A DNA stretch of 64,000 nt from Neocallimastix lanati (nom. inval.) (GCA_016946835.1 JACVTC010000030.1:833501-897500), one strand, 5' to 3'. Shown: positions 20,101 through 32,327, counted from the first letter of the stretch. Translations and numbers: made by a program. Notes: generated by a model from the letters alone, not told the origin.

Positions 20101-20225
20101 CTCATTATGGGAAAATTCAATACTTGATAAAATGGAAAGGATATCCGCTTTCAGAAGCTTCTTGGGAACCTGAGGAAAATCTTAATTGCCCCAAACTCTT
20201 GAAAAAATTCAATAAAAATAATTAA
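17164..20225 (+). pseudogene. Ty3-C gag-pol, deleted and interrupted
   Basis: Starts at MEENNF (17164), matching the Ty3-D start. Present: gag (capsid with MKSVYG and MEMFPGPRSL-like motifs), CCHC knuckle CLYCGSSNHTLGNC (about residues 230-245), protease LLDSGSQLNLMD, and the RT approach YYGPIYP. At about 18691 the protein jumps in frame to [13 protein letters not shown] near the end of the integrase core, losing roughly 700 residues (RT, RNase H, integrase N-half). At 19095 a solo LTR splits pol and creates a stop 13 nt in. After it (19871-20225) the reading continues with the GPF-like module, the [12 protein letters not shown] signature and a chromodomain ([11 protein letters not shown] to WEPEENL). 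Confidence 0.92.
19095..19865 (-). mobile_element. Solo LTR, family C-like, copy 3, inside Ty3-C pol (771 bp)
   Basis: Flanked by the 5-bp duplication AATGG (19090-19094, 19866-19870). In minus orientation it begins TGTAAAG and ends CTTTATA, where TACA is expected, a single change. It shares the AAAAATTTCTCTTGTG stretch with the family-C LTRs but is otherwise divergent. Removing it restores the pol frame exactly. Confidence 0.85.
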
Positions 20226-20615
20226 AATAACTTAAACTAGAAAATGAATCTCTATTAAACTTTAAATTTTATAGTATATTATATAATTATATGATTAAAT
20301 TATATTCTTAAATTATTAATATTAAACTTATTATTATTGTTAAAACCTAATTTTTCCTTTATATTATTTTATAACTTATATTTAAAAAAAAAAAAAAAAA
20401 TCTATAATAACTATAAACTTTATTAATATCATGTAACAAAAATAATTATTAAATATGTTATTTCATGTAATTAATTATTAATATCATGTATTATTATTTT
20501 TATTATTTCATACTATTAAGCAAAAAAGAAATTCATACTTAAATATTTTATTTATTCATTGTAGTCTAGTTTAACTTTAAGATTCGTCTGGTATCCGAAT
20601 CCTGGAGGAGGACCA

Positions 20616-21133
20616 TGTAACGAATCGTAGAGTTAGTAAAATTGTTGTTGTAGTCTGGTGGTAATACACCATGACAATGAAGCCGAACTTCTTAGGTTCG
20701 ACTCACACCCTTTCCCAATCTAAATTATTTTTAGTTAATTAATTAAATTATTGTAGAAAGTTCTAGAGTTTCTTTGGTTAATATTATATAACTAAGTGAA
20801 ACTAGAAAGTTCTATTTTAATAATTATTTTATCATTTTTCTATAAGATTCATTTTCTAGAAAGAAAACTTAATTTTTCGAACTTTCGTTAATCTTAACTT
20901 TTTCTGAAACTGTTTTTCCGAAAAAGTATAAATAAGCGTGAATTTTTCAATAAAAAATATTTTTTCTTTGTGCTTTTATTAACTAGTTAAAAGTAATTCG
21001 AAATATTACAATAACTAATTAATAATAAAAAATAATAATAAATTTTATATTTTAATAAAAATATTAATAAAACAAATTTTTTAAGAAAACGAATTACTTA
21101 TTAGTGTAGACCTATTGGGTGTAAACCGTTACA
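20616..21133 (+). repeat. 3' LTR of Ty3-C (518 bp, complete)
   Basis: TGTAACGAATC...CCGTTACA. The PPT GGAGGAGGACCA is immediately upstream (20604-20615). A box at 20651-20661 and B box at 20695-20705. The first 13 bp show what is missing from the displaced 5' LTR. Confidence 0.95.
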
Positions 21134-22047
21134 ATATCATTATACTTTTCAAAATTAATTATAATTTTTAATTAATATTTTTAATAACATAATTAAATTC
21201 AATAAAAGATTTTTATTATTTTATTAAAATTATAATTGTTATTATTATATTTTAATAATAATTGATTCATATTGATCAAGCATTATAAATATTACTATGC
21301 AAATAATTAATTATTTTAATAGGATCAATTATTCAACTCTTATTGTTTTAATTTTTAATTCTTATATCATTTAAATTAATATATATATATATATATCGTT
21401 TATGAAAATATGAATTATAAATAATTAAAATTATTTACTTTTCATTTAAATTTTTTTATTTACTATAATAAAATATAATAATTAAAAGACAAACGTTATT
21501 ATAACTAAATTTTTTTTTTTTAGAAAAATAAATGAAAAAAAAATTAAAATATAAGATTTCTATATATATAAAATAATTATTACATTTTATTTTATTTTAT
21601 TTTATTTTATTTTATTTTATTTTATTTTATTTTATTTTATTTTATTCAATCTGTACTTTCTTATTTAATATTCTACTTTTTATTTTATTTTATTTTATTT
21701 TATTTTATTTTATTCAATCTGTACTTTCTTATTTAATATTCTACTTTTTATTTTATTTTATTTTATTTTATTTTATTTTATTTTATTTTATTCAATCTGT
21801 ACTTTCTTATTTAATATTCAACTTTTTATTTTATTTTATTTTATTTTATTTTATTTTATTCAATCTGTACTTATATTTATGTTTCTACTATTTATTTTAT
21901 TTTATTTTATTTCATTTTATTTTATTTTATTCAATCTGTATTTTCTGTTGATAATATAAACAAGGTATTAATGTATTAATAATAATTAATAATATTTAAA
22001 ATAAAATAAAAAAAATATAATAATTATTTTATATATGTAGTAATTAT
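21134..22047. other. Spacer between Ty3-C and Cop-1
   Basis: No gene. It holds a composite minisatellite (about 21583-21950) in which five (ATTTT)n tracts alternate with a 40-bp block containing CAATCTGTACTTTCTTATTTA. The last five bases, ATTAT (22043-22047), are the left target duplication of Cop-1. Confidence 0.8.
21583..21950. repeat. Composite (ATTTT)n / CAATCTGTACTTTC minisatellite
   Basis: Five copies of a unit made of 6-14 ATTTT pentamers plus CAATCTGTACTTTCTTATTT and a short tail. The last copies are degenerate (TGTACTTATATTTATG, TGTATTTTCTG). Confidence 0.9.
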
Positions 22048-22263
22048 TGTTACAATATGTGAATTTATATATTAAATGAATCTAGAATAATAATAATATA
22101 AATTTTAATATAAACATAATATAATGTAATTAATTAAAGTAATCTAGAACAAGCCACATTTTTAGTATAAATAGATGTAAATTTCATTATGTTGAACATT
22201 GCTAATAACCTATTCATATTTATCATAAATAACCTCATTAATAAAACTTCATATAAAATAACA
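22048..22263 (+). repeat. 5' LTR of Cop-1 (216 bp)
   Basis: TGTTACAATATG...AAATAACA, matching 49368-49582. A TATA-like GTATAAATAG lies near 22168. Confidence 0.95.
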
Positions 22264-22277
22264 GATTAAGAGTCTCA
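22264..22277 (+). other. Cop-1 primer-binding site: tRNA-Lys(CUU) anticodon arm
   Basis: GATTAAGAGTCTCA is identical in Cop-1, Cop-2 (58701-58714, minus) and Cop-3 (59260-59273). Its reverse complement TGAGACTCTTAATC is the anticodon arm of eukaryotic tRNA-Lys(CUU) as I remember it, containing the CUU anticodon. This fits half-tRNA priming, known for Drosophila copia and yeast Ty5 (initiator Met) and Candida Tca2 (Arg). Confidence 0.75.
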
Positions 22278-22439
22278 TTGACTCTAATCAAGAAAACAAA
22301 ATAATGAAAACATTATTTTGTTAACTACCGAATTATGCTACTCAGCCGGACACGATCCAACGTCTCTCTATCAGCCAGATATAAACAATGTCAAAAAAAA
22401 AAAAAAAAAAAAATTTTAAGATCTCGAAATTCAAAATTT

Positions 22440-23393
22440 GAAATTTTGAAATTCTGAAGTGCTGAAGTTGAAATGATTTGAGATTGAAGAAAATAAAAAA
22501 AGAAGAAAATAAAGAAGAAAATAAAAAAGAAGAAAATAATAGTTCATCAAAAGATAATAAACGTTTATTGTAAAAATATTATGAATTTAATGATAGAGAG
22601 AAAAGCGATAAAAAGTACTTCATATTTATTTTCGATGGTTTTACCGGATAATGAAAATGAAGAAACTATTAAACCAAAATATACTGCTGAATTACCAATA
22701 ATAACTTCAAAAATTTTGTGGTGTAAGAGTTTTGTACTACCAGAATCAATAGAAGGAAATAAAATTTCTTGTTCAGTAGGTTATGCTATTAAAATACATG
22801 ATGTTTTTTTTTTGGAAGAAGAGTCGGTGATAAAGAAATTTGTTCAATAAGTGAATATGGTAATAAATTTTCTGATAGACTTTTTAATATAACGAAAGAA
22901 AATTAGTGTAATAGTCAACACACGAAAAGTGAAGCCGTGGACCTTCAACCATGTGGTACTGAACATCAAATATTTGAAGAAAATTTTTAGTATTATACAA
23001 TGCTATAATTTATTATTGAAAATTGTTTATGGACACACGTCAATTACAAAAATCCCGAAAATAATCGTCATGAAATTCGTTATTACAATGGTAAAAATCA
23101 CAGAAATGCCAAATATCCAATTATTACTGATGAGGTTCAAGATTACATTAATATATATAAACATAGGATTAGCCAATAAAGCCTGTATTTCTAATAATTC
23201 AGACCAGAATAAAGATGATACTTGTATTTATGATCCTATCGACACAAAAATAAATGATAAACCCGATCTCGATGACCCAGATACTGATAATAAAGAAATT
23301 TCTGATAATAACTTCAACTCAAGTTATGTTAACAAAATAAAATATACTTCTTTCCTAAATATTTTCAGTATATTTATAATATTCATTATTTGA
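22440..23393 (+). pseudogene. Decayed protein-coding segment inside Cop-1, unrecognised
   Basis: Two fragments remain. 22581-22850 is open for 89 codons. Shifting frame at the T run near 22806 gives a Cys-bearing stretch (GRRVGDKEICSISEYGNKF) that continues, across single stops, to PCGTEHQIFEEN and RYYNGKNHRNAKYPI (about 23068-23110). 22929-23393 is another open stretch ending in a hydrophobic tail (FLNIFSIFIIFII). Better-than-random composition across frames suggests an old gene, perhaps secreted or membrane-anchored and captured by the element. I do not recognise the family. Confidence 0.4.
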
Positions 23394-24086
23394 CAATTAC
23401 ATATTACATTTTTAGAATTTTCAATATTTTGTCAACTTTTCATTAAATTACCCCTTATGTCATTTTATAAAATATCCATTTAATTACAATAAATTTAACT
23501 CAATACTCAAAACTATAAATACTTGTGGACAGAGAAAAGAAAGATACATAGAACATGTGAACATCATCTATTTAAATATATATTAAATATATATTGATAT
23601 ATCCTACTTAAAGAGTTAATCATACGCGCACACATTAAATCTACTTTATTCCTAAATAATAGTAGAATATACAACACTAATTTATAATTAACTTAGAATT
23701 AATATATTGAATATTACTTATTAATAAAGAAATTATAATTATCTTGTGGTTAGTTATTCTCCCAAATTATTGCACAAATATATAGTTTTTTTTTATTAAA
23801 AAGTGAAACACATATACTTAATTTTATCCGAATATACTTAATAGTTACTGCTCAACTACAAAGCGGATATTTGAAAGAGGATGTCACAAAGTACTAATAA
23901 ATAATAAAACAAGTACTTATTCATAAAATTAAATAGAAATGCTTAGAGTGAAATGAGCATAATCTACAATAATTATATTAATTGATTACCTAGCATGAAA
24001 TAGGTTTTTTCATTTAAATTTAATATAATATCATGATTTAACTTAGCGTGAAATGAGCTAAATCGTAGATAATAATAATAGATGGT
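23394..24086 (+). other. Cop-1 internal non-coding region with three related hairpins
   Basis: No gene. At about 23938-24065 three segments carry a TAG-N-RTGAAAT core inside small inverted repeats (ATGCT...AGCAT, ACCTA...TAGGT, GATTTA...TAAATC). The loop is similar while the stems differ. Confidence 0.5.
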
Positions 24087-24091
24087 GTAAG

Positions 24092-24794
24092 TGTAAAGAT
24101 GTGATTATCCCAATCACATTTTAAATTAAAAATTTTTCTTGTATAATTCAAAAATATAAATTTTTCTTTGATTTATAAAATAATAAACAAAGTAAATAAA
24201 TCATATGAACTAAATTTTTGAATTATATTCTTTAAGCCACAAGATAAATTTTTAATGTAATAATTTTTATAAAATTTAATTCTGAGAAAATTATTGTTGT
24301 AAAATAATTTAAATGAATTAATTAAAGTTTAAAACAAAATAAATTAATAATTTATTTTGTGAAAATTAAGTTTCAAAATTTAATCATGACTCCTTTAACA
24401 TTGTTTTTAAATCGAAAATAAATAAAGACTTTACTTATAATATTAAAATAATAAATAGATAATAAATGTACTTAATTTTAATTATTTAGTATTTAGTTTA
24501 ATTAATAATTATATTTTTCTAAATTTAGTTATAGTTTATAAATTTATTATTTAATAAAATTCATTAGGATAGTTTTATATTAAAATATATGTAATTTAAA
24601 TAAAATAATATTTTATCAATGTATTTAGGAAAAGTATAAATAGAAGATACTTTTCACATTTTTTCTCGATGTAATTGTTATTTTAACAAATAACTATTAA
24701 ATATTAATAAAATATATTTTAATAAAAAATTTTTTAATAAAATAAAATTTATTGTATTTTGTTATTGTAATCTATTTTAGTGTTTTCTTTTACA
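24092..24794 (+). mobile_element. Solo LTR, family C, copy 2 (703 bp), in Cop-1
   Basis: TGTAAAGATG...CTTTTACA flanked by the perfect duplication GTAAG (24087-24091, 24795-24799). Near-identical to 15258-15961. Confidence 0.95.
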
Positions 24795-25106
24795 GTAAGA
24801 CCTTCATTGAAAGGGCTCCATCTCATATATATTAGATATCTCATATTACCACTTAAAATAGTAAGTCTTAGACTCCATTGGTACACTTCCAATTAATCAA
24901 GCGGATATTTCATGTTTAAACATTAAATTAAACTGATTATTATATTTCATATAATTTAGAATACTTTCATTAAAAGTATAATGCAATTATTCAATTAACT
25001 ATTGGAAACAATTTAAAATTTTCATTTATAAATCTATATATTTATTTCAAAATATTTAGATTTGAGGGGGAATAATGATCACTGAAAATTTAAATTTATG
25101 TATATC

Positions 25107-25721
25107 TGTAACGAATATTGGAATATCCGTGTTTTAAAGAGTGTAACACAATAGGTAAGCACTTTTTGATTAATAAGTAATTTGGTTTTTTTAAAATATA
25201 GTTTTATTAATTAAGAAATTTAAAAATATTAATTATAAAGATTAATTATTGTAATATTTCGAATTACTTATTAATTAATTTAATAATTAATAAAAACACA
25301 ATTTTAAAAAAATATTTTTTTTTTTTTTGGCTGCGAAATTCACTCCTATTTATAGTTTTTCAAAATTTAAATCCATAAAAATTTAAAACCATAAAATTAT
25401 TAAAAAGTTTCATAAAAATTGATTATTTTCGGTTAAAAAGAATCTAAAAGAAATAATGATAAAAGATAAATTAAAATAGAATTTCTATCTGATTTGTTTC
25501 TATTAATTTCTAAGAATTTCTTTTGTTAATTTTTTACAGAAATTTATACAGAAACAAATACAGAAACAAATACAGAAATGAAGTATAAAAATTCTTTAAA
25601 ATTTAAATGATATAAAATTTTAGTAAAGGTGTGAGTCGAACCCTAGTGGTTCAGGCTGAGGTCATAGTGACTAACCACTATGCCAGCATTCTAATTTCTA
25701 ATTTTTTTAAGATTCGTTACA
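25107..25721 (-). repeat. 3' LTR of Ty3-D (615 bp)
   Basis: On the plus strand TGTAACGAATATTGG...GATTCGTTACA. In element orientation it shares its first 10 bases, tRNA-like boxes (A box 25685-25675, B box 25642-25632, 43 nt apart) and TATA region with the Ty3-C LTR, but the bodies are divergent. Confidence 0.95.
25632..25685 (-). promoter_or_regulatory. tRNA-like A box and B box in the Ty3-D LTR
   Basis: On the minus strand TGGCATAGTGG is a perfect A-box match and GGTTCGACTCA a near-perfect B box. Conserved residues between them (CTATGAC, AGCC-GAAC) and the following CACC match Ty3-C, while the surrounding LTR does not align well. Repeated at 31718-31771 in the other LTR. Confidence 0.6.
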
Positions 25722-25941
25722 TGGTCCTCCTCTAGGATTCGGATGCCAGACGAATCTTTTGCTTTAAATCTAAACTATTTCTAATTCTAACTTTTATAAT
25801 AATAAACTATAACTAAAATACTTATAGGAGTGATAATTTAATTAATACATTGGATAATAAAAATTACATGAATTTTAAGTTTTAAAAATAAAGTATAAAA
25901 ATAAAACTATCTAGAATAAATGTTTTTGAATAATATAAAAT

Positions 25942-25977
<36 letters not shown>

Positions 25978-26045
25978 ATCATAAGTTAGAATGATTAATA
26001 GTACTTTGATGAAATAAAATTTATTTTTGATTAAATGATTTATAT
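25722..26045 (-). other. Ty3-D 3' untranslated region
   Basis: Contains the PPT next to the LTR (plus-strand TGGTCCTCCTCT, 25722-25733) and a T run of about 29 (25947-25971). No gene. Confidence 0.7.
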
Positions 26046-27206
<1,161 letters not shown>

Positions 27207-28313
27207 CTAAAAGTCGCGATTTAAAAGATTAATTGTTTTTCGAATTCCGAAGTGACCGGCGGAGGGAGAGTCATGGCAGATCTTAAAAGCGTGTGAGCGG
27301 CAGTTAGGCGGAATATAAAGTTTGTTGTCAAAGAGAAGGTAACCGTTACTAAGTGAGAATTTATCGATTTTAGGATGTGGGATTGGGAGCTTGTTATTTC
27401 CAAGGTAGTCACAAACGTTATGATAAAATGAGTCGTTTTTACATTCGGAAAGGATTTCTTCAGTGAAAGGTACAGCGGAAGTTGGGAAAGCAGCAAAGTT
27501 TTCAGGACGGAGCACTGAGAAGGGGATTTCATTAGAATTTTGTTCAGAAGCAGCATAATCAGGTCTTCTTGAGAGCGCATCGGGTTTTCCATTGATTGAG
27601 CCAGAGCGATAGACAATTTTGAAGTTAAACTCGGATAAGAATAGAGACCAACGAATAAGCCTTTGTGTCATCTTTTCAGGTTTTTTCTGATAGAGAAGGT
27701 TGCGATGATCAGAATAAATTGTAAACGGTGTAGGTGTTCCTTTCAGAAGATGTCGCCAGTTTTCCAATGCAGAGATGATTGCTAAGAGCTCCTTATCGTA
27801 AATCGGGTAGTTTCTTTCTGGTGAAGTAAGAGATCTTGAATAAAAGGCAATGGGATGAATTTTATTATCTTTTGAAGAAGTTTGGGAGAGAACAGCACCT
27901 ATAGCAAAATTACTGCTATCGGTTTCGACCATGAATGGGAGATTTCGGTCAGGATAAGCGAGAACGGGAGCAGAAGTAAATTTGGATTTGATTGTATTAA
28001 AAGATTCTTCAGCTTCTTCGGACCAGAGAAATTCGGAGTCTTTCCTTAAGAGAGCATTGAGGGGATGAGCTAGTTTTGCGAAATTGGGTATGAAGCGTCT
28101 ATAGTAATTGGCTAAACCTAGAAACGATTGAATGTCTTTAACACATGTTGGAGTAGGCCATTCGAGTATAGAAGAGATCTTTTTTGGGTCCATAAATATA
28201 CCATTGGAGGAGATTCTATGACCAAGGAAATTGATAAATGGAACGCAGAATTCGCATTTTTCGAGCTTTGCGTATAATCCTGCTTTACGGAGTCTAGTGA
28301 GAATTTCAGCGAG
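27207..28313 (-). pseudogene. Ty3-D Pol part 2: RT thumb, RNase H, integrase start
   Basis: Begins just after the frameshift with HLAEILTRLRKAGLYAKLEKC. RNase H has ETDSSNF and YDKELLAIISALENWRH. It ends in the integrase N-terminal region (CHDSPSAGHFGIRKT) at the nonsense codon. Confidence 0.9.
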
Positions 28314-30245
28314 ATGTATCTATCCAATGAGAATCCAAATCAGGAGAAAAGATAATTATATCATCAATGTAGCTGAAGGCGAATTTTCCAAGACAGTCTT
28401 CAAGAACGTCATTTATGAAATGTTGGAATACTGCTGGTGCATTTTTCAAGCCGAAAGGCATCACGCGGTATTCGTAGTGGCCATACTTACACGTAAACGC
28501 AGTTTTATACTCGTCTCCTTCCTTTATTCGAACTAAATTGTATGCTGAGCGGAGATCGAGTTTTGAAAATATTTTTCCTTTACTCAAGTGTTCTAACATA
28601 TCGTTTATAAGTGGTAGAGGATACAAGTCCCGAATAGTGATGTCGTTAAGTTTGCGGTAGTCTACACACATACGAAGTTCACCGCTTTTCTTAGGTACGA
28701 AAAGTACAGGGGCACCTGCTGGTGACTTTGATTTACGTATGAATCCTTTAGCGAGATTTTCATCAATATATTCCTTAAGAGCAATGGATTCTTGTTCAGT
28801 GAGTGGGTAGATTGGGCCATAAAACAGTTTTGCATCGGGTTTTAGTTTTATCTCACAATCATATTGACGATGAGGTGGTAGTTTGTTGGCAGATTTTTCA
28901 TCGAAGACATCAATAAATTGCAAAAGCTTTTCAGGAAGATTGTTCGTTTCAGGTTGATTAATTGATTCTAAGGTTTCATCATCAAGTTGGGGTTCTTTTT
29001 CTGTAACGTGAGCAGTGAAAGTCATAGGAATAACCAGGCAATTATTAGTGCAATAACTTGATTTAAAGCAAAGTTTCTTTTCAGAGAAATTTATCATTGG
29101 ATTATGGGTACAGAGCCATTCAGAGCCAAGTATGCAGCAGTAAGAGGGTAAATCGATGATGTAGAATTCAGCTAAGCATTTGTGATTATCATAAGTGAGG
29201 GAGAGTGGCATGGTTTTGCCTAATATAGTTTGATTTCCACCTATACCGGAGACTTGTGGGACAACATTTTGTTTTTCGAAGGGAATATTATTTTCTTTTG
29301 CGAAGTAGATATCCATAAGATTTAATTGTGATCCGGAGTCAATTAAAATTTTGGTTTTAACAGAAGCGTTTGAGGTACTTATATTGAATTCAAAGGTTGC
29401 AGTTTTAACATTGGGATTATCAGAGAGTCTTGGTCTTGGTTTGGTTGTTTCTGGATTTGTTACGTAAGTAGTATTACTGCTTGTACTGTTATTATTGTTT
29501 CTTTTTCTGTTTTTGATGGGGCAATTATCAAGTTGGTGGTCAGTAGATCCACAATAGAGGCAGAGGTTTTCCTTTCTTCTTCTTTCTTTCTCTTCTTTTG
29601 AAAGAGGTCCATGGGTTTTATTAGGTTTGGATTGAAAAGGTTTTTTACCAGCGTTTCTTTTAAAATTGTTTCTAGTATTACTATTATTGTTGTTTTGTCG
29701 GTTGGTTAAGTTATTAAAGTTTTGATGGTTTGATATGCGGCTATCGATTCTGGAAGCAATTGTTTGCATTGCGAATAATGAACGGGGTCCTGGAAACATT
29801 TCGAGTATTCTGGTAGCTATTTGGTCTTGTAATCCATCCAAGAAAGCATCCATCTTGGCTTCTTCGTTCCAAGATGAATCATCAGCATATCGGTTGAATT
29901 CCATGATGTAATGTTGAATATCAACGATTCTTTTTTGCTTTATTGTTCTTAACCTATGGTTTGCCACGAAAGTTGCGTCATTATTCCCAAAAACCGATTT
30001 CATTCGTTCGATGAATTCTTCGTAATTACCTAGGCATGGATCCATGTTTTCAATTAACGTTGCTGCCCAGTTCATAGCGGTTCCATATAGTCTTGAAATA
30101 ATGTATACCACTTTTGATTCATCATCAACGAATCTATCTGGATAGATCATAAAAAGAAGTTCAATTTTAGCGAGGAATCCTTTAAAATACCTTCTATCGC
30201 CGGCGAATCCATCCTTGAGTGTTGCATTATTATTGTTTACTTCTT

Positions 30246-30249
<4 letters not shown>
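28306..30249 (-). pseudogene. Ty3-D Gag, protease and RT (5' part), ends at a frameshift
   Basis: Starts MEEVNNNN at 30249. Gag capsid, CCHC knuckle CLYCGSTDHQLDNC, protease ILIDSGSQLNLMD, then RT with FVPKKSGELRMCVDYRKLND and the YIDD catalytic box. After FSPDLDSHW a small insertion (ATAGAT-type duplication near 28313-28325) shifts the frame. Gag, protease and Pol were one ORF, as in Ty3-A. Confidence 0.93.
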
Positions 30250-30288
<39 letters not shown>

Positions 30289-31191
30289 TTAATTCTAATT
30301 ATTGATTACTAATTATTAATTATTAAATATTGATTATTACTAATTATTATTAATTATTATTATTAATTATTACTAATTATTGAATATTGATTATTACTAT
30401 TAATTATTACTAATTATTGAATATTGATTATTACTATTATTAATTATTAAATATTAATTATTAAATATTAATTATTAAATATTAATTATTAAATATTAAT
30501 TATTAAATATTAATTATTAAATATTAATTATTAAATATTAATTATTAAATATTAATTATTACTAATTTTTTTTTTTTTTTTTTTTTTATACTAATTATTC
30601 AATTGGTTATTTATATTAAAACTATTAAATATCTAAATTATTATTATTATTATTTTTTTTTTTTTTTTTTTTTTTTTTTTAGTTATTATAATTATTGATT
30701 TTGATTGAATAATAAATATACAATATAATTAATTATTAGAAGAAGTAAATATTTAATTTCAATATAAATAATTTTAATTTCAAGGATGGTTATATGGATT
30801 ATTGAAAATATTAATAATTTTAATATATAGTAAAATTCAAGGGTTCCGATTGAATTTATAAATTCATGCATGAATTTTGGTAGAAAAATTTATAGTCTTG
30901 GTAAGTGGTTTCAAAAATAGTAGAAAATGGGATTCCTTAACGGGGTTCCAAAAAGAGTAATAGAGAATGGGATTACTTAACGGGGTTCCAAAAAGAGTAG
31001 TAGAGAATGGGATTCCTTAACGGGGTTCCAAAAAAGAATAGTAGTAAATGGGATTCCTTAACGGTGTTCCAAAAATAGTAGTAGAAAATGGGATTCCTTA
31101 ACGGGGTTCCAAAAATAGTAGTAGAAAATGGGATTCCTTAACGGGGTTCCAAAAAGAGTAAAAGTGCAAAGGTATTGTGCTTAGTTTAGTG
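30250..31191 (-). other. Ty3-D leader with repeats
   Basis: Poly-A on the minus strand directly before the ATG, an (ATTAATTATTAA)-type AT repeat (30300-30560) and further A runs. A 40-bp minisatellite lies at 30889-31165 (listed separately). No gene. Confidence 0.75.
30889..31165 (-). repeat. 40-bp tandem repeat in the Ty3-D leader
   Basis: About six and a half units beginning near 30929, 30969, 31009, 31050, 31090 and 31130, each with GGGATTCCTTAACGGGGTTCC and an AAAAAGAGTAGTAGA-type spacer. Unlike the Ty3-B array it does not fold into obvious hairpins, yet the period is also 40 bp. Confidence 0.9.
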
Positions 31192-31201
31192 GTGTTTTTA
31201 T
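31192..31201 (-). other. Ty3-D primer-binding site of self-priming type
   Basis: On the minus strand ATAAAAACAC follows the LTR. It is the exact complement of the LTR segment GTGTTTTTAT (minus strand of 31385-31394). The one base that differs from Ty3-C is compensated in the LTR. Confidence 0.75.
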
Positions 31202-31793
31202 TGTAACGAATATTGGAATATCCGTGTTTTAAAGAGTGTAACACAATAGGTAAGCACTTTTTGATTAATAAGTAATTTGGTTTTTTTAAAATATAGTTTT
31301 ATTAATTAAGAAATTTAAAAATATTAATTATAAAGATTAATTATTGTAATATTTCGAATTACTTATTAATTAATTTAATAATTAATAAAAACACAATTTT
31401 TTAGAATATTTTTTTTTTTTTTTTTTGGCTGCGAAATTCACTCCTATTTATAGTTTTTCAAAATTTAAATCCATAAAAATTTAAAACCATAAAATCATTA
31501 AAAAGTTTCATAAAAATTGATTATTTTCGGTTAAAAAGAATCTAAAAGAAATAATGATAAAAGATAAATTAAAATAGAATTTCTATCTGATTTGTTTCTA
31601 TTAATTTCTAAGAATTTCTTTTGTTAATTTTTTACAGAAATTTATACAGAAACAAATACAGAAATGAAGTATAAAAATTCTTTAAAATTTAAATGATATA
31701 AAATTTTAGTAAAGGTGTGAGTCGAACCCTAGTGGTTCAGGCTGAGGTCATAGTGACTAACCACTATGCCAGCATTCTAATTTCTAATTTTAT
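31202..31793 (-). repeat. 5' LTR of Ty3-D, main part
   Basis: Same sequence as 25107-25721 with a few substitutions and a 12-bp deletion in the ACAGAAACAAAT repeat. It is interrupted within a T run; the missing TAAGATTCGTTACA end is at 47180-47193. Confidence 0.93.
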
Positions 31794-32320
31794 TGATAAA
31801 GAATAGAATAATAATGATATTTTTAATTAAATTTTTAATAATTTATTATATAAAAATATATTATTATATTCTTTACTATTAATAAATTTCTTATATTCTA
31901 TATTAATAATTTTTATATTAATTATATTTTATTATTTTAAATATTAAATTTATGTAATTAATTAATTTATGTGATTGGTTTTAATAATGTAATTAAATAA
32001 TATAAAATATGTATTATCCATATTATTTTATGAAGGGGGCCTTTCTGAGAAAAGAAATAGTAGAAATAGTAGTGATAATGAAATAGGAATAATAATTGAA
32101 AGGTTTTCCATATTGTTATTAAAATAAATATTAATATTAATAAAGTTATTTTTAACAATAAAATAATTATATAATTTATAAATAATAAATATTTTTAATA
32201 ATAGTTCTTTGAAATAAATTTATAATGTGTAATGATAAATTCTTTTAGTGTAATTTAATAGTTATTTAATTTATCTATTTATTTAATGTTCACACTCCTT
32301 TTCTAATATGAACCTCAACA
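31794..32320 (+). repeat. 5' LTR of LARD-F (527 bp)
   Basis: TGATAAAGAATAG...ATGAACCTCAACA; same length as the other copy with one difference noticed (AATAAATTTC versus AATAATTTTC). Confidence 0.95.
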
Positions 32321-32327
32321 TAAAAAT

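Larger units (their letters stand above)
14636..21133 (+). mobile_element. Ty3-C: defective chromodomain Ty3 element with nested insertions
   Basis: LTR parts 14636-15140 and 20616-21133 match over 505 bp. The first 12 or so bases of the 5' LTR are missing because Ty3-A and Ty3-B sit there. The coding region lost RT, RNase H and the integrase N-terminus by an in-frame deletion. Two solo LTRs interrupt the element, one in the leader (15258-15961) and one in pol (19095-19865). PPT GGAGGAGGACCA abuts the 3' LTR. The right flank is ATATC; the left TSD is outside the window. Same family as Ty3-D. Confidence 0.9.

Noticed and set aside
25050-25075. Second copia 3' end inside Cop-1 (TTTGAGGGGGAATAATG)
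   Set aside because: PPT-like, but no LTR start follows; possibly just an internal purine tract.
28231-28536. 101-codon plus-strand ORF
   Set aside because: Antisense to the Ty3-D RT.
30889-31165. CRISPR-like array with 40-bp period
   Set aside because: Spacers are nearly identical between units; ordinary tandem repeat in the Ty3-D leader.
31967-32158. 63-codon frame on the minus strand, repeated at 34435-34626
   Set aside because: Lies inside the LARD-F LTR and is duplicated because the LTR is; no codon bias.
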